Positions 1-10,720 of a DNA stretch of 24,235 nt are shown here, one piece after another. The DNA is taken from the NCBI GenBank assembly GCA_003833135.1, contig QZLH01000455.1, forward strand, positions 9,264 through 33,498, written 5' to 3'. The number at the start of each line of letters is the position of its first letter. Position 1 is the first letter of the stretch. A program made the translations under genes and the position numbers. The notes below the pieces were generated by a model that was not told the origin of the DNA, did not search any database, and saw nothing but the letters and a program-made list of their open reading frames with translations. This DNA comes from Oehlia diaphana (Eukaryota > Glomeromycota > Glomeromycetes > Glomerales > Glomeraceae).

Positions 1-108
1 CGGCAGTTTCGGCAGTTTCGGCATTTTGGCATTTCGGCAGTTTCGGCATTAATAAACCAGTTTCGACTTTCGGCACCAGGTCAAATGAGTTTCGGCAGGC
101 AACCTTAA
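1..108. repeat. CGGCAGTTT-type short tandem repeats, possible hAT element end
   Basis: Short units of the form TTTCGGCAG or TTTCGGCAT are repeated in tandem from base 1 to about 50, then recur in degenerate form (GTTTCGAC, TTTCGGCACC, GTTTCGGCAGGC) to about 103. On the reverse strand the stretch ends outward as AAGGTTGCCTGCCGAAAC followed by many GCCGAAA units. Clustered subterminal repeats next to a short terminus are typical of hAT-type DNA transposons, so this may be the right end of an element lying mostly left of the window. The other end and a target duplication cannot be seen, so the class is an inference. Confidence 0.45.
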
Positions 109-1199
109 TATCCCATAAGTGAATCGAATAGACTATCACTTTGGAAACTTACCCTTATGGGAGATTCTAATTTTAGAATTTTAGTTTAAAATTAGAAAAC
201 CTAATTCATCATGGTATAGTAAATATTGGATTACCAATTGTTCTTTTTTCAAAAAAAATCAAAAATTCTAAAATCAACCAATTCTAAAGGGAAAGAAAAC
301 TATTCATTAGTAAAGAACTATATAATGAAATTAAGATGGTGCTGTTAAATCTATGTGATACTTTATACTTCATAATGTCTTTTCTGCGCATAGTTTAGGA
401 CAATTTAAAATAATGGGCAGGGAAATGCCAGTTAGGAAAATAATTGGAACAAAATAATTTTTTGAAAATATTTATAGGCTTAAGAAAGTTGGAGTTATGT
501 TTATAGATTAAATAACTGGAATTTCTAATTCTTATTTAATTATTGGTTCGAAAAAGGTGATGTCCAATATTGGTGCAAAAATACTTTATAAATTTAATAC
601 TATCACATCAAAATGTAAGACTATACAAATAAAGAATGAAACAAGAAGATATAAAATATTTTTTAATGATAACAATTACTGAAGAACAATTTAAAAGAAA
701 TCATACAACAATTATTCAAATTAGTACCACAATGACCAAAGTTACTATATTATAGATAATAAAATTATCAATAATGTTAATAATATCTATAAGATTATAA
801 TTGTGGTATTTTAACAATACAAGAAAATGGCCATCCAAATACAACCATTGCCTCACCAATAAACACATTTAATATGATTCTTTTTATAACAAATTCTTTC
901 TTCAACATTAATTTTTTTTAAAGGTTATTAAATAACCAAAGATATATTGTATTTTAATAATGGCATTTTAAAATGGAATATATATAGATTTATCCTTACA
1001 AAAAACAATCACAAAAGAAGTATTATTAATTTATAGAATTTTATAGTATGGTTGTTATTCAGATATCTTCAAACTGTTAATCACTAATATTTCAAAGAAA
1101 AGTATATAGAACTCAAAATGGTTTTTGATTTATAACAGAAAAAATAATGAATCAATATCAATAATTTCAACATGATTAATATTAAAAAGATGAAAAAAG
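109..1199. other. AT-rich stretch without a supportable gene
   Basis: Stops are frequent in all frames and I could not recognise a product. A 9-bp inverted pair, TCCCATAAG and CTTATGGGA, lies within 111-163. The right-hand part may be the eroded 5' portion of the retroelement that follows, but no motif supports this. Confidence 0.3.
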
Positions 1200-3410
1200 G
1201 AGAGTTTTTATTGACAATAGATATAATACAATTATTTGAAAGAAAATAATTAATGACAATTTCATTGATTTAACTGATAACATTGATTAATTAAAATTTT
1301 CTATAGAAGTATAGGCTATATCAGGAGCCATAAGTGATATAGAAGTTGTGCAAATATTATAGCAATTAAAGTTATTTGTGACTATTGTTATTTTGCACAA
1401 ATAAACCATGAAAACTTCTTTTATGGTACCATGAATTTTAGGCATCAATTTTTAAATATGGATTGTTGGATACAAATTCAATGATGAATAACAAGTATAT
1501 TTAAATTGATTAATGATATCTAAATGATGATGAACAACAGGTTAAGAATATCTGAATGTTTTATCTGCAGTTTGCATTTCTCCACTCCTTTGAATAATTT
1601 ATTATTATGATCCATTTTTAACAAAAATTAAAAAAAGAATATCTTATTAATGGAAAATCAAATTAAATATTTATGAGAATATATATAATGAAGATAGAGT
1701 ATTTTTCCAGGGTTTACCTATTTTTGTGAATTTACCAAAATTTGGATTGACATACATGGATGATACAGCATTATTTATAGCTGAAAACTAGTACTAAGTG
1801 AAAGGGAGATAGAATATCAGATTAAAATTTTAAAGGCATGATATTTCCAAAATTCAACAAAATGATTGAGAGAAGTTAATGATGGACTTCTCTAAATCCA
1901 ATATTTTCGTAAGACTGTTTTACAACACATAACCAAATATGGCAGCAAATTGGAAATTTGTTCTACTGCTAGTTTAATTCATTCATTGTTAATTAAATTT
2001 TCTATAGAAAATAGATTACATTAGGAACTATAAGTGGAATACAATTATATTTCTTATATTTTATTATTGAAATGGAATATACATACAATTCTTATTTTTT
2101 TATTGAAGTGAATATTTATTTCTTATATTTTTTCTTTTGATATAATTCTATATTTATTCTCTTGCATTATTATTATTATTTTTATTTTTATTTTTATTTT
2201 TATTTTTTTGGATAATGAAATAATCCCCTTTTTTACAATTCCTGTTCCTATTTTCTCATTTACTCATCCTTTTTTTATTTCTTTTTCACAAAAATTGACT
2301 TATGCTTCCATTATCATTACTATCCAAAAATGAAAATTAGATAGTATTGGAATACTATATCACCTCTTTCATGCCATATAGACTCTTCACTAGATATAGT
2401 CAAGGTTCTGGAGTTAGCTATGCATCAAGTGGATGCAGAAATTGTACACCAAGGATCAACATGAGTTTGCAAAAACTTTAAGCATTTATAAGATGATTCA
2501 AAATATGCAGTTGATGTACCTTGAGAAAGAGTGTTTATGATGCAGAAATATATCGGATATTTGTTAATTGGCTTAAACATATCCATAATATTGAAGTTAC
2601 AGGACAATGGCACTAAAGCACTAGAGATTTACAACATCTATTTTGTGATCTTGTAATAAAACGTCCAAATCAAGACAAATACATTTCTTATAATTTTTTA
2701 AATATATATTTCTTCATTATATTACTTTGAATTTAAATATATATTTCTTATATTTTTCATTGAAATGGAATATATATTTCTTATTGATATTGGAGTTGAT
2801 ATTAGAAAGTAGAAGTTTTTTGCAAATATTATACTAGTGTTTAAAGCTACTAATAAATAAGTCAGCCAAATTTAAATGGATTGCTAGGATACAAACATAA
2901 TGACAAATAAGTTAAAAACATTTGAGTTTCATTAAATCTGTTAATGGTACAATACTTCCAAAATTTAATAAATTAAGGAAATAAAAGTAAAGAATGGTTG
3001 ATTCCTTCAAAACTAAATTGTATAACAATAGCTTGACTCATTTATTGTTAATTAAATTTTTCTATAAAAGAATAGAGTACACCAGAAGCTATGCTTTTTC
3101 TGTTAATATTAGTTGATGATATTGAGAAGTAGGAATCATTACAGTATTTAAGGCTATTGGTGATTGTTGCAATTAAATCAATTAAATTTAAATGGATTGC
3201 TGAATACAAATTAAATAATTATTCTATAAGATATGGAATGATTTGCATTCATATTTTTAGAAAGTGTAATACTTACTATAATATTTCAAAGGATGTAGAA
3301 ACAACATATGGTATGATTACTTTCATAATTTTAAAGAGTGTAACTTTAACTATATATCAGAAGGGGAAAGAGATAACAAAACAATATGTAAAATATCTTG
3401 AGTCTTAAAG
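1200..3410 (+). mobile_element. Decayed retroelement (non-LTR-like) with YMDD reverse-transcriptase motif
   Basis: The frame from 1690 is open for 33 codons and contains YMDD at 1753-1764 followed by TALFIAEN. This matches the Y-x-D-D catalytic box of reverse transcriptases and the ADDTALFI-type context seen in fungal LINE elements. A stop follows at 1789, and further similarity continues in shifted frames, so the element is dead. A module with the core TTAATTAAATTTTCTATAGAA recurs near 1290, 1987 and 3050. Diverged copies of a second segment (AAATTTAAATGGATTGCT) occur near 2867 and 3183. Stretches at about 2408-2655 and 3157-3408 (83 codons, ending KYLES) remain open on the + strand. Coding strand, extent and family are inferred; no terminus or poly-A tail was identified. 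Confidence 0.5.
2177..2209. repeat. (TTTTTA)n simple repeat
   Basis: Five to six consecutive T-rich units of about 6 bp, preceded by a short ATT microsatellite. Low-complexity sequence inside the decayed retroelement region. Confidence 0.85.
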
Positions 3411-3448
3411 TTGGGAATTAAACTACTCTCCCTTACACTAGTTCTAAT

Positions 3449-3886
3449 ATGGCTAGTACACATAATACTAACCATCAAGAATGTGAACAAATTAATCCTG
3501 GCTCTTAAACTATTATCAGATAGCATTAACTGATTTGCCCAAAATTATTATAGTAATTTTTATGAAACGTTAAGTCAATTGAATTGGGGTCCATTTGCAC
3601 CAAGATCATTCGGAATTATTCCAATGATTTCTATAAATTATAATATTATTAGCAAATATCATTTGGATAAAAATGATCATGAAAATTCTTTAGCTTTTTT
3701 AGTTGTTTTAGGTGATTTTGAAGTGGTGAATTATGCTTCCCAGAAATAAAACTTGTTGTTAAAATTAGACCAGGACAATACAAATTCCATAATATAAATA
3801 TATCAAAAAGAATGAGAGGAATAATTGCTCATCAACTTTTAATTAGACCAATAATCTTAAACTTTGATAAGTTATTCATAATGTAA
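3449..3886 (+). pseudogene. 2-oxoglutarate/Fe(II) dioxygenase-like relic, frameshifted
   Basis: From about 3532 one frame reads NWGPFAPRSFG, then KYHLDKNDHENSLAFLVVLG and DFE. It fails at 3723-3724 and stops at 3747. The next frame resumes exactly with GELCFPE and then KIRPGQ, and runs to a stop at 3884. H-x-D followed by a G-G-E-L-C-F-P strand and an R-P-G-Q turn is the double-stranded beta-helix pattern of Fe(II)/2-oxoglutarate oxygenases (prolyl hydroxylase or TET/JBP-like). A single missing G in the codon before the second glycine explains the break. An ATG at 3449 (MASTHNTNHQ...) and an in-frame stop at about 3529 lie upstream, so there are at least three lesions. The usual distal histidine region is poorly preserved. 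Such domains often accompany transposons in fungi, but this copy stands alone. The fold is fairly sure; the substrate is unknown. Confidence 0.55.
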
Positions 3887-5958
3887 GAATACCAAATGCA
3901 TTTATTAATACTGTAAGTAAAATACATTTTTTTGTTTAAAAAAAACTAAGTATATAATATTTTAATGTTAAGATGGATGAGTATGATTTAAATTTAAATA
4001 ATATGAAATTGTTATATAAGTTTCATAAGCTGATAGTTTAGTTACTATATATTTCCTATTTCACTAAAGTTATTATTAAATAGATTATTTAGCTTTATTT
4101 TACTTGAAATCATACTAAAGAAAGAGTTATAATATAAAGACAATCATGTTATATTTGGCATTACAGTAATCTTGATGTACTTGGATCCATCATATAATAA
4201 AGAAGAACAAGATTTATGAAGATCAATACAATATTCTAACAAATGAAGCCATTAAGAAAATTTTAAGGTCAAGGGGTTTTTTTCACGACGTCACATTTTT
4301 AACCTCTGTGTAATACCCTTAAAAAATGCAGTCACCTATTTAGAGGGATCGGGTATAAATTTGTCCGCCTGTTTCTATGAAAAAACAAAATTCATATCAA
4401 CTTATACGAACCTTGGTAATTTATAATAAATTAATAAAATTTTTATTAATATTTTCATTTTAGTTTGAAAACAAAGAGAAAGAAAATTAATGTAAAAAAA
4501 TAATTTCACATAAATTTGGTGTCACTATACATATTGACACCAACCATTATTGAGAAATCAAGCATACAATCCCTTGTTCTATCTACATTAGTATTTTGAC
4601 GTGCTGTTCTGTGTTGCCCTTGCAGATTTAATGTTTACATTGTATTATTTGGTTTCAATAAAGTTAAAATCATGCTTTGCCAAATATATATATACAGTAT
4701 ATATATGTTTTAATAAAAAATCTGTTATTTAGTAAAAACTTGCACCAATGAGATGATGATTAACTACTATTTTTGCTGTTGAATAAATAATTCATGTAAC
4801 TTTTTTTGTATATGCTGCATAATTAGATTCAAATAGAATGGTCTTTTTGTGGAAATTATTTTTAGTTGAAAATGAGAAACTTACTTTTTTTTTTAAAGAA
4901 GTATATAAATAGTTTAAAGTATAATAATGATAATTTCTTTTAATAACTTTATAATGTAAATGCCCATAGAACTTTAGTTTTTCTTTTTTAATAAAGTTAT
5001 TTACCACTGTATGCCGCAGTCTTATTCAGGCATCCAGTTTTTTAAATTGAATAGTACCTATAGGTACTTATTAATTATGAAGTATATGGCCAAAATTGGC
5101 CTTTATTAAGAATTTTGTGCCATGTATTATAATACCAGGTTTTATTCAAGATAGAGGTACTATATGCAATAGTATCTTTATTTAATAAAAGTTTAACAAA
5201 ATGGAATATATGCAATAGTACAATGCAGTTTTGGGTTATTGGAAATTTTTTATTTAAAAGTAGAAAAAGTACCTTTTAAAGAAAGTAAAAGGAATCCAAA
5301 AATCTTTATAAAATATCTTTTTAGTAAGAAATGTAATTTGAAATTTTTATGGTAGATTTTATGCCAGTAACATAATCCATTAATTACTCAATGTACATAA
5401 TTTTATATTCATTTGAAAGGTAAGAACTTGCTTTAGCTGACAAATCAATATTAACACACAGTTTTAAAAATTGAATATAAATGTATTGAAATTATCCAGT
5501 GACTAGTGATTCAATTCATGATTTTAATTTATAGGGTAGGTATATATTGATTTTTTCAAATAAATACGATCTATCTATCCAACTAGCTTATGTATATGAT
5601 TGATTTATTAACAATTTTGTGACAAGAATTTTATTCTGAATTTTAAAAAATTAAAATCATAACTAATTGATTTTGGCTGGTGATATGTCCATCAAACTTA
5701 TGTATTAAATTGGCAATTTGAATTTGTCAAATAAAATTGGTTTTTTGAATGTGAAAGTTTATTTCAAACATGCAAATTTTATTTGTTATATGTATCAATA
5801 AAACGATTTTTAGATTTTTTTTATTTTTAAATTTGATTTAAAAATAAATTTGAATATTTTTTTTTAATTAACATAATATAATTAGGGATGTTCCGCTAAG
5901 GATTTGTGTTACCTTAAAAATAAAATTTTATATATGTTTATCTAAATGCCGTTCATTA
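3887..5958. other. Gene-free AT-rich stretch with palindromes
   Basis: I see no supportable gene; the open frame on the - strand at 4792-5007 is low-complexity Lys/Tyr-rich noise. Three inverted repeats stand out: a 9-bp stem with a 10-nt loop (TTGGTGTCA/TGACACCAA, 4516-4543), a TA-rich palindrome (4686-4706) and the perfect 16-bp palindrome AGTACCTATAGGTACT (5053-5068). The motif TATATGCAATAGTA also occurs twice, near 5161 and 5208. Confidence 0.4.
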
Positions 5959-6726
5959 TTATATTATATATTCAGTATCTGATTCTGACTCTGATTCAAA
6001 AATGTGGTCAATATGAATTAAATTGGAAATAGCAGATCACTTGCTGAGCTAATTGTTCAGAATCCCATTCTTCATACCATCCACTGGTGTATAAATTTTA
6101 GAGAATCCACCTTTTGTTAGATATTTAATATTTTGTAAATTGCTAAATGGAATCCATTCAACTATCATTTCTGGATTAAGGGTTTCTATTTGACAAACTA
6201 GGAAACGGAAACCGTTGTAAGTCCGGAGCGAAAAAAAATGTTATTATCTGATGTATCACAAATTTATTTTCATCTGGTGTAGCACGAAATTTCAATGATG
6301 TGACGCGTGCGGACAACCGGATATCGTCACGTTATACTATTTGACATAGTCCTTCGAAAACATATATACTCCTTCGCTTCGCTCCGGACAATTATCTATA
6401 TCATTCATTATTTCCTGATGTCCAATTTGAGTTAAATAACTTTGAACATAATATTCACAATATAATGTAGCTAAGCATTTTTGATTACAATTTTCACAAA
6501 CTCTTCTTGTCCCTTTATTATAAATAATTTTATCTCGGTCATAATCTTTATTATTTTTTCTTATTGCTTCGGTTTTTTCTTCTTCTGTAAGAGATTCGTC
6601 AGCAAGAATGAATTGTTCACAAAATTCGTATTGTTCATGAAAGTTAACGTAAATATTATAATCAATTGACAAATGTGCTCTTGTAAGTGTTGATTCTATT
6701 AATTCTCTTCGGATTAATTTAGACAT
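5959..6726 (-). pseudogene. Broken Rhizophagus-type protein kinase gene
   Basis: The first part (6726 down to about 6390) encodes MSKLIRRELIESTL..., a region with EQFILADESLTEEEK and then YNKGTRRVCENCNQKCLATLYCE. This is the cysteine-containing N-terminal module placed ahead of the kinase domain in a large Rhizophagus kinase family. After a 169-bp insertion the frame resumes as ETLNPEMIVEWIPFSNLQNI then YLTKGGFSKIYT, which is the glycine-rich ATP loop (G-G-F-S-x-I-Y). It then breaks, continuing in another frame as GWYEEWDSEQLAQQ. A further open tail ends with HIFESESESDTEYII. The catalytic lysine, the HRD and DFG motifs and the rest of the kinase fold are missing, so no active kinase can be made. 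At about 120 codons of N-terminal module plus the loop this is far shorter than a full kinase. The family match is from memory. Confidence 0.7.
6221..6389. mobile_element. 169-bp terminal-inverted-repeat insertion in the kinase relic
   Basis: Perfect 12-bp inverted ends, GTCCGGAGCGAA at 6221 and its complement ending at 6389, enclose GC-richer DNA with an internal GTGACG/CGTCAC stem (about 6300-6331). The element interrupts the kinase reading frame exactly between residues that adjoin in the family (MNDID-N and ETLNPEM). I see no clear target-site duplication: the flanks are TAA and AAT. It carries no coding capacity, so it is a miniature non-autonomous element, or a sequence that doubles as an intron (see findings). 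Confidence 0.6.
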
Positions 6727-7948
6727 TTTTGTAAAAAAAAAATTTAATAATAGTGTAAAAAAAATAAAGTTTCCATTGACGGTAAAAATGGTGCGACCAA
6801 CAAAATTTAGTATTGTCTACTGATCTACCTGTCATGTGCTACATTGTCATCTGATCATAAGCAAATTAAATAACTTTCCATTTAACTTTTTTATTTATTT
6901 ATTTATTTCTTGTAAAAGCATGACGTAAAAAATAAAAGGCACTAAATAATATTAAAGATTGTACAAAAAAAAGTTTTAATGCGAAATTAATGTAAAAATT
7001 ATGTTTTGGAAAACAGAATTTATTAATCAAATTCTCATAAAATTCAATATATCAACACATTATAAATTCATAAAATAAAATTTCAATACTATCTCAATTG
7101 GAACCGTATTGATGATGATGATTCACTATGATATCAATAAATTCCAGTGAAAAAAAAAATATCATATGTTTAATAATAAGTTACATATCGATCAATAAAC
7201 AAATATAATATCATCATCTTTTTTTCTCTCTAAATTAATAATTTTAATAAATTTAAAATTACTTATATTTAATTGTGCCTAATTTTTACTTTTAGTTATT
7301 ATGTTTAATGAGTAGAAATTCAAAGTTTCAAAAATAGAAATCAAAAAATTCAATTTTGATTATTAAATTTTAGTTGGATAATTTAATACTAATTTGTTGT
7401 ATAATGAGTTTATAAATTTAAAAATTAAAGTATTACGGAGATGGTAAGATACATTGATCCCTTTTTGAATACAATGGTATGATAGATGATAGCATCTATT
7501 TTATGAGAACTTTTTGTTTGTCACTTTATATTCACTTTTTATTGCAAAAAAAAAAGGAAAGAAGAGTAAAAAGGGATATTAGTTAATAGGAATTCCTAGT
7601 AGTAAGTATTAAACTGTGAAAAAATTATAATTTATAACCGCCATTTACGTGAAATTCTGAAGAATATCCTGATGATTCACACAAACTTTAAAAAAAAAAA
7701 TTAATTCCGATTTTTAATCTAGATAACTTCCAAATTACTCATTATAAGCATAATAATATTTCATCTAATACATTATTAAATCAAAATAATTCAATCATTC
7801 GGTAGTAAAAAACTCATTTCTTCAAATTTTCTTTATGAAATTTTTATCATAGTTTTTAAATTTTCATTTGTCTCTTCATTTTTGTAATTATATTAATTAT
7901 ATTTAATTTGTTAGAATTGATAATAAAATTAATTTCTACTTTCGCTGC
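6727..7948. other. Gene-free AT-rich stretch
   Basis: Dense stops in all frames, poly-A and poly-T runs, and a short TTTA microsatellite near 6888-6908. No gene or repeat structure could be supported. Confidence 0.4.
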
Positions 7949-7962
7949 AAATTATATATAAA
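7949..7962 (+). promoter_or_regulatory. TATA-like box of a candidate small gene
   Basis: ATTATATATAAAAG resembles a TATA box. It precedes about 195 nt without any ATG, then a GT-AG intron. It is weak evidence alone in AT-rich DNA; the arrangement is what makes it worth noting. Confidence 0.35.
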
Positions 7963-8156
7963 AGTGTCATTCCGCCACTCCGGTTAGCCAATCTTGTGCG
8001 AATATAAGCAAGAATCAGACGAAAATCAAACAAAAATTCTAATAAAATTTCAAATACAGTATTAATATTACTCGCCATTTATTTGTGCTCATACCATTAT
8101 TTTGCATCATCAATATTTACAAAACAAACTCGTACATTTCACAAAGCAATAATAAG

Positions 8157-8219
8157 GTAGATTTGTTTATTGTTCATTTAATGACATCACGATATTAATC
8201 AATTTTCTCGCCTTTATAG
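8157..8219 (+). other. Candidate 63-bp intron in a 5' leader
   Basis: The segment starts AATAAG|GTAGATTT and ends CCTTTATAG|ATG. It holds TTAAT-type branch-point candidates and has the size of other introns in the window. Upstream, from the TATA-like box, there is no ATG, as expected for a 5' untranslated exon. The first ATG after the junction (8220) gives a two-codon open frame (ATG TTC TGA), followed at once by the ATG at 8230. Confidence 0.35.
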
Positions 8220-8229
8220 ATGTTCTGAA

Positions 8230-8570
8230 ATGAAATGGACATATTACTCTTGTTATTTAATCAGCATTTTAATCTTCACCGAGAAAATCTCTGACCATCA
8301 CTATACAGTATCATAAATAAATTCCCATGATGATATACTGAATTCTTTGATGTTTTACGAGAATTCTTATGCGGAAATTGGCATACCTTCTTTATAATTT
8401 ACAGTATGTTAAAATCTATATTGAATTACCATAACGATGTAAAAGAAGTTGTAGCGTATTTGAAAAAATCTGTTGATATAGCTATCACGTTAATAATACT
8501 AGAATATTATGTGCATCTGTCAGTATCTACAATACGTCTTGCGTCTTCGTATATGAATATTTTGCTATAA
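8230..8570 (+). pseudogene. Candidate small or broken gene after a spliced leader
   Basis: The ATG at 8230 opens a 28-codon frame, MKWTYYSCYLISILIFTEK..., stopping at 8314. The hydrophobic stretch after MKWT looks like a signal peptide or membrane anchor. A second frame is open from 8334 to the stop at 8568 (78 codons; first ATG 8406, MLKSILNYHNDVKEVVAYLK...). Such a length is unusual in DNA this AT-rich. Together with the TATA-like box, the ATG-free leader and the GT-AG intron, this may be a gene for a short secreted peptide, or the remains of a longer secreted protein broken by a frameshift near 8316-8334. I do not recognise either product. The gene-free stretch 8571-9272 that follows holds nothing I can support. 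Confidence 0.3.
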
Positions 8571-9272
8571 AGGTTGATTTTACTTTTTTTCTTAACAGGA
8601 TAAAGGAATTTGGAATTAATTATTATCATACTATTAAATTTATGTAATCTTTTTATTACTTTTAAGCGGCAAGTTGACTAATAGTAATCCGTCATTCCCT
8701 TTTAGTAAGCGAAAAAAAATTATATTAAATAATATTAGTAGATACTAATGGCATGAAACAAAATTTTTTAAATCTAGAATTTGTAGAATATTATTATTTT
8801 TTTTTTTTTTGTGAGAATGTGAGAAAGGTCTTTTGATATATTAGGTTGGAACCATTTTCTCATTATTCATGATCATGGGTACTACTACTTTGTTAGACGG
8901 GTACTAACCAGAGTTAAATTTAAATTGACTGAAATAATTAGCTCTAATCAAATTAGGATAACAATTTTTATCCGCCTAGCAGGAATCATGATTAAACAAT
9001 TATCTCATAAAAGTAATATAAGGAAATTTCACGTAATATTTCTGAGTTTATTAAATTTTATTTAAAATTTAGTACTTGAGTTAGATACAATTAACAAATA
9101 AGTTATCGTTATCTGTTATAATATTAGTTGATTTGTAAAGTAGAAATACATCGTTAAAATAAGTTTATAATTGAAGTAGCTTTGTTTACAATCCAAAGTC
9201 TACATTATATTGATTTTTTTGTATAAGGAAAATATTAATTCGTTACAAATAAATAAAAAAAGGCATATACAT

Positions 9273-10719
9273 TTACAAATAATTATGATTTCCTACCTTC
9301 ATAAAAATGTCATTACATCTATTACCAATAATTTCAATGGAATTAATAATTTGCCTTATTTCATCCAATTCTTCAGAACTAAGATTAACTTTTACTGCTT
9401 CAACATTTCCTCCCAAATGTTTAATTTTTCTCGTGCCAGGAATAACAATCATATTATCTCCCTGTGAAAAGTATATAAAACTTTATATTTAGAAAAAAAT
9501 ATGGTAGTATGATATAAAAATGTAATAAACTTTGATATTTACCTGAGCTAGAATCCAAGATAAACAAAGTTGATCTGGAGTCACGCCTTTCTTTTCTGAA
9601 CAATTTCCAAATTTTATTGAAATTTTCACCTTAAAAATGTGAAATCAATCTTCCAAAATCATCTAGTTTAAAATCATCAATAGACTTAAAAATATACATA
9701 TATTTGTAAATCGGTACGTTTTCATAAAATATAAAGACAATTTAAAAATGATAAATACTGTTAGAAATCCGCGTACAAGTGGACTATAAGCTACTATAGT
9801 GACACCTAATTCATGACAAGCTTTCATAATTCCATTTGTTTCAATATCAAGTGTCCAAGTACTACTGAATGTTCAATCTTAAAAAATAATTTTAATTTTT
9901 AATACAATATAGATCGAAAAGGGTTATTATTAGTTATGTTAATGTTAAAAATAATGTTCCGTCAATATTGTATATAAAAATTGAACTTACTTGAACTGCG
10001 CAATAGGATGAACTTTATAAGCACGTCAAAGAGTTTCTGCGGAACATTCAGAAAGATCAATATATATATTTAATTTTTCCTTCTTTAACAAGTTCTGCTA
10101 GAGCGCCAATAGTATCTTCAATGGGTCTACAAACATCATAAATTAACAGTTCATTATTTCAATTCTTGACAATATCATGTAAATTCTAAAATAACTTTTT
10201 TACTTACGTATTAGGATCTACACGATGTTTGATAATAAAATCCACTCCTAATCTTTTTAAAGAAATTTTTGCAAGATTAATGAACGTATTCTGATTTACC
10301 TGATTTCGCCATTTGGACCTCGAATGATGCCAAACTTTTTACAAAAAAACAATTCATTATGACGATCTTTAAGAACTTTTGAAAGGAGAATTTCATTGGC
10401 TCCATTATTATAAATATCCTTTATATTTTAAAATTAACAAATTCAATATATCATTTTCGTTATTCTAAATTAAATTATTAGAAAGTTTAAATACGAACAG
10501 CAAAATCCTAAAGGTACTGTACATCCTAAATCAATTGCTCGATTCAATCCTCTAATATTTTCTTGTTCATCGGCTGAACCGTAAGTATATATCATGTTCT
10601 ATCATGTAAAAGTTGTTATTAAAAGATTATATAATTAATGATGTCGATACCAATTGGTGAACGCACCATGCAATTGCGGAAATTTTTACATCAGTTTTAT
10701 TAAGTTCACAAAGTAACAT
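9273..10719 (-). pseudogene. Aldo/keto reductase pseudogene
   Basis: The order of motifs along the - strand is that of NADPH-dependent aldo/keto reductases: NKTDVKISAIA (start ATG at 10719), SADEQENIRGLNRAIDLGCT, DIYNNGANEILLSKVLKDR, CKKFGIIRGPNGE, HRVDPN, PIEDTIGALAELVKEGKIKY, LSECSAETL, TLDIETNGIMKACHELGVTI with AYSPLVRGFLTV, GVTPDQLCLSWILAQ, and GDNMIVIPGTRKIKHLGGN near the C terminus. These cover the barrel and cofactor site, including the Tyr, Lys and His of the catalytic group. A GT-AG intron (9462-9542) joins ILAQ to GDNM in frame, and other gaps also look intronic. Lesions: frameshifts near 10270-10305 and 10050-10070, a stop in the segment before GENFN (about 9630), and a frameshift just after it. 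The family is certain enough; the substrate is unknown. A functional reductase cannot result. Confidence 0.85.
9462..9542 (-). other. 81-bp intron preserved in the reductase pseudogene
   Basis: On the - strand GCTCAG|GTAAATATC begins it and TTTTCACAG|GGAGAT ends it. Removal joins A-Q to G-D-N in frame within a conserved part of the protein, which supports a true former intron. Confidence 0.7.
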
Positions 10720-10720
10720 T

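Noticed and set aside
543..560. GGTTCGAA resembling a tRNA T-loop
   Set aside because: No acceptor, D or anticodon stems can be formed around it. No tRNA was found in the window.
2425..2613. 62-codon open frame on the - strand
   Set aside because: It is the shadow of a + strand coding-like relic in the decayed retroelement (several open stretches with protein-like content on the opposite strand).
4792..5007. 71-codon open frame on the - strand
   Set aside because: Lys/Tyr/Asn/Phe-rich composition follows simple AT-rich DNA; no motif and no neighbour support.
6481..6669. 62-codon + strand open frame
   Set aside because: Antisense shadow of the kinase N-terminal module.
9210..9492. Two overlapping + strand open frames
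   Set aside because: Antisense shadows of the C-terminal exon of the aldo/keto reductase pseudogene.
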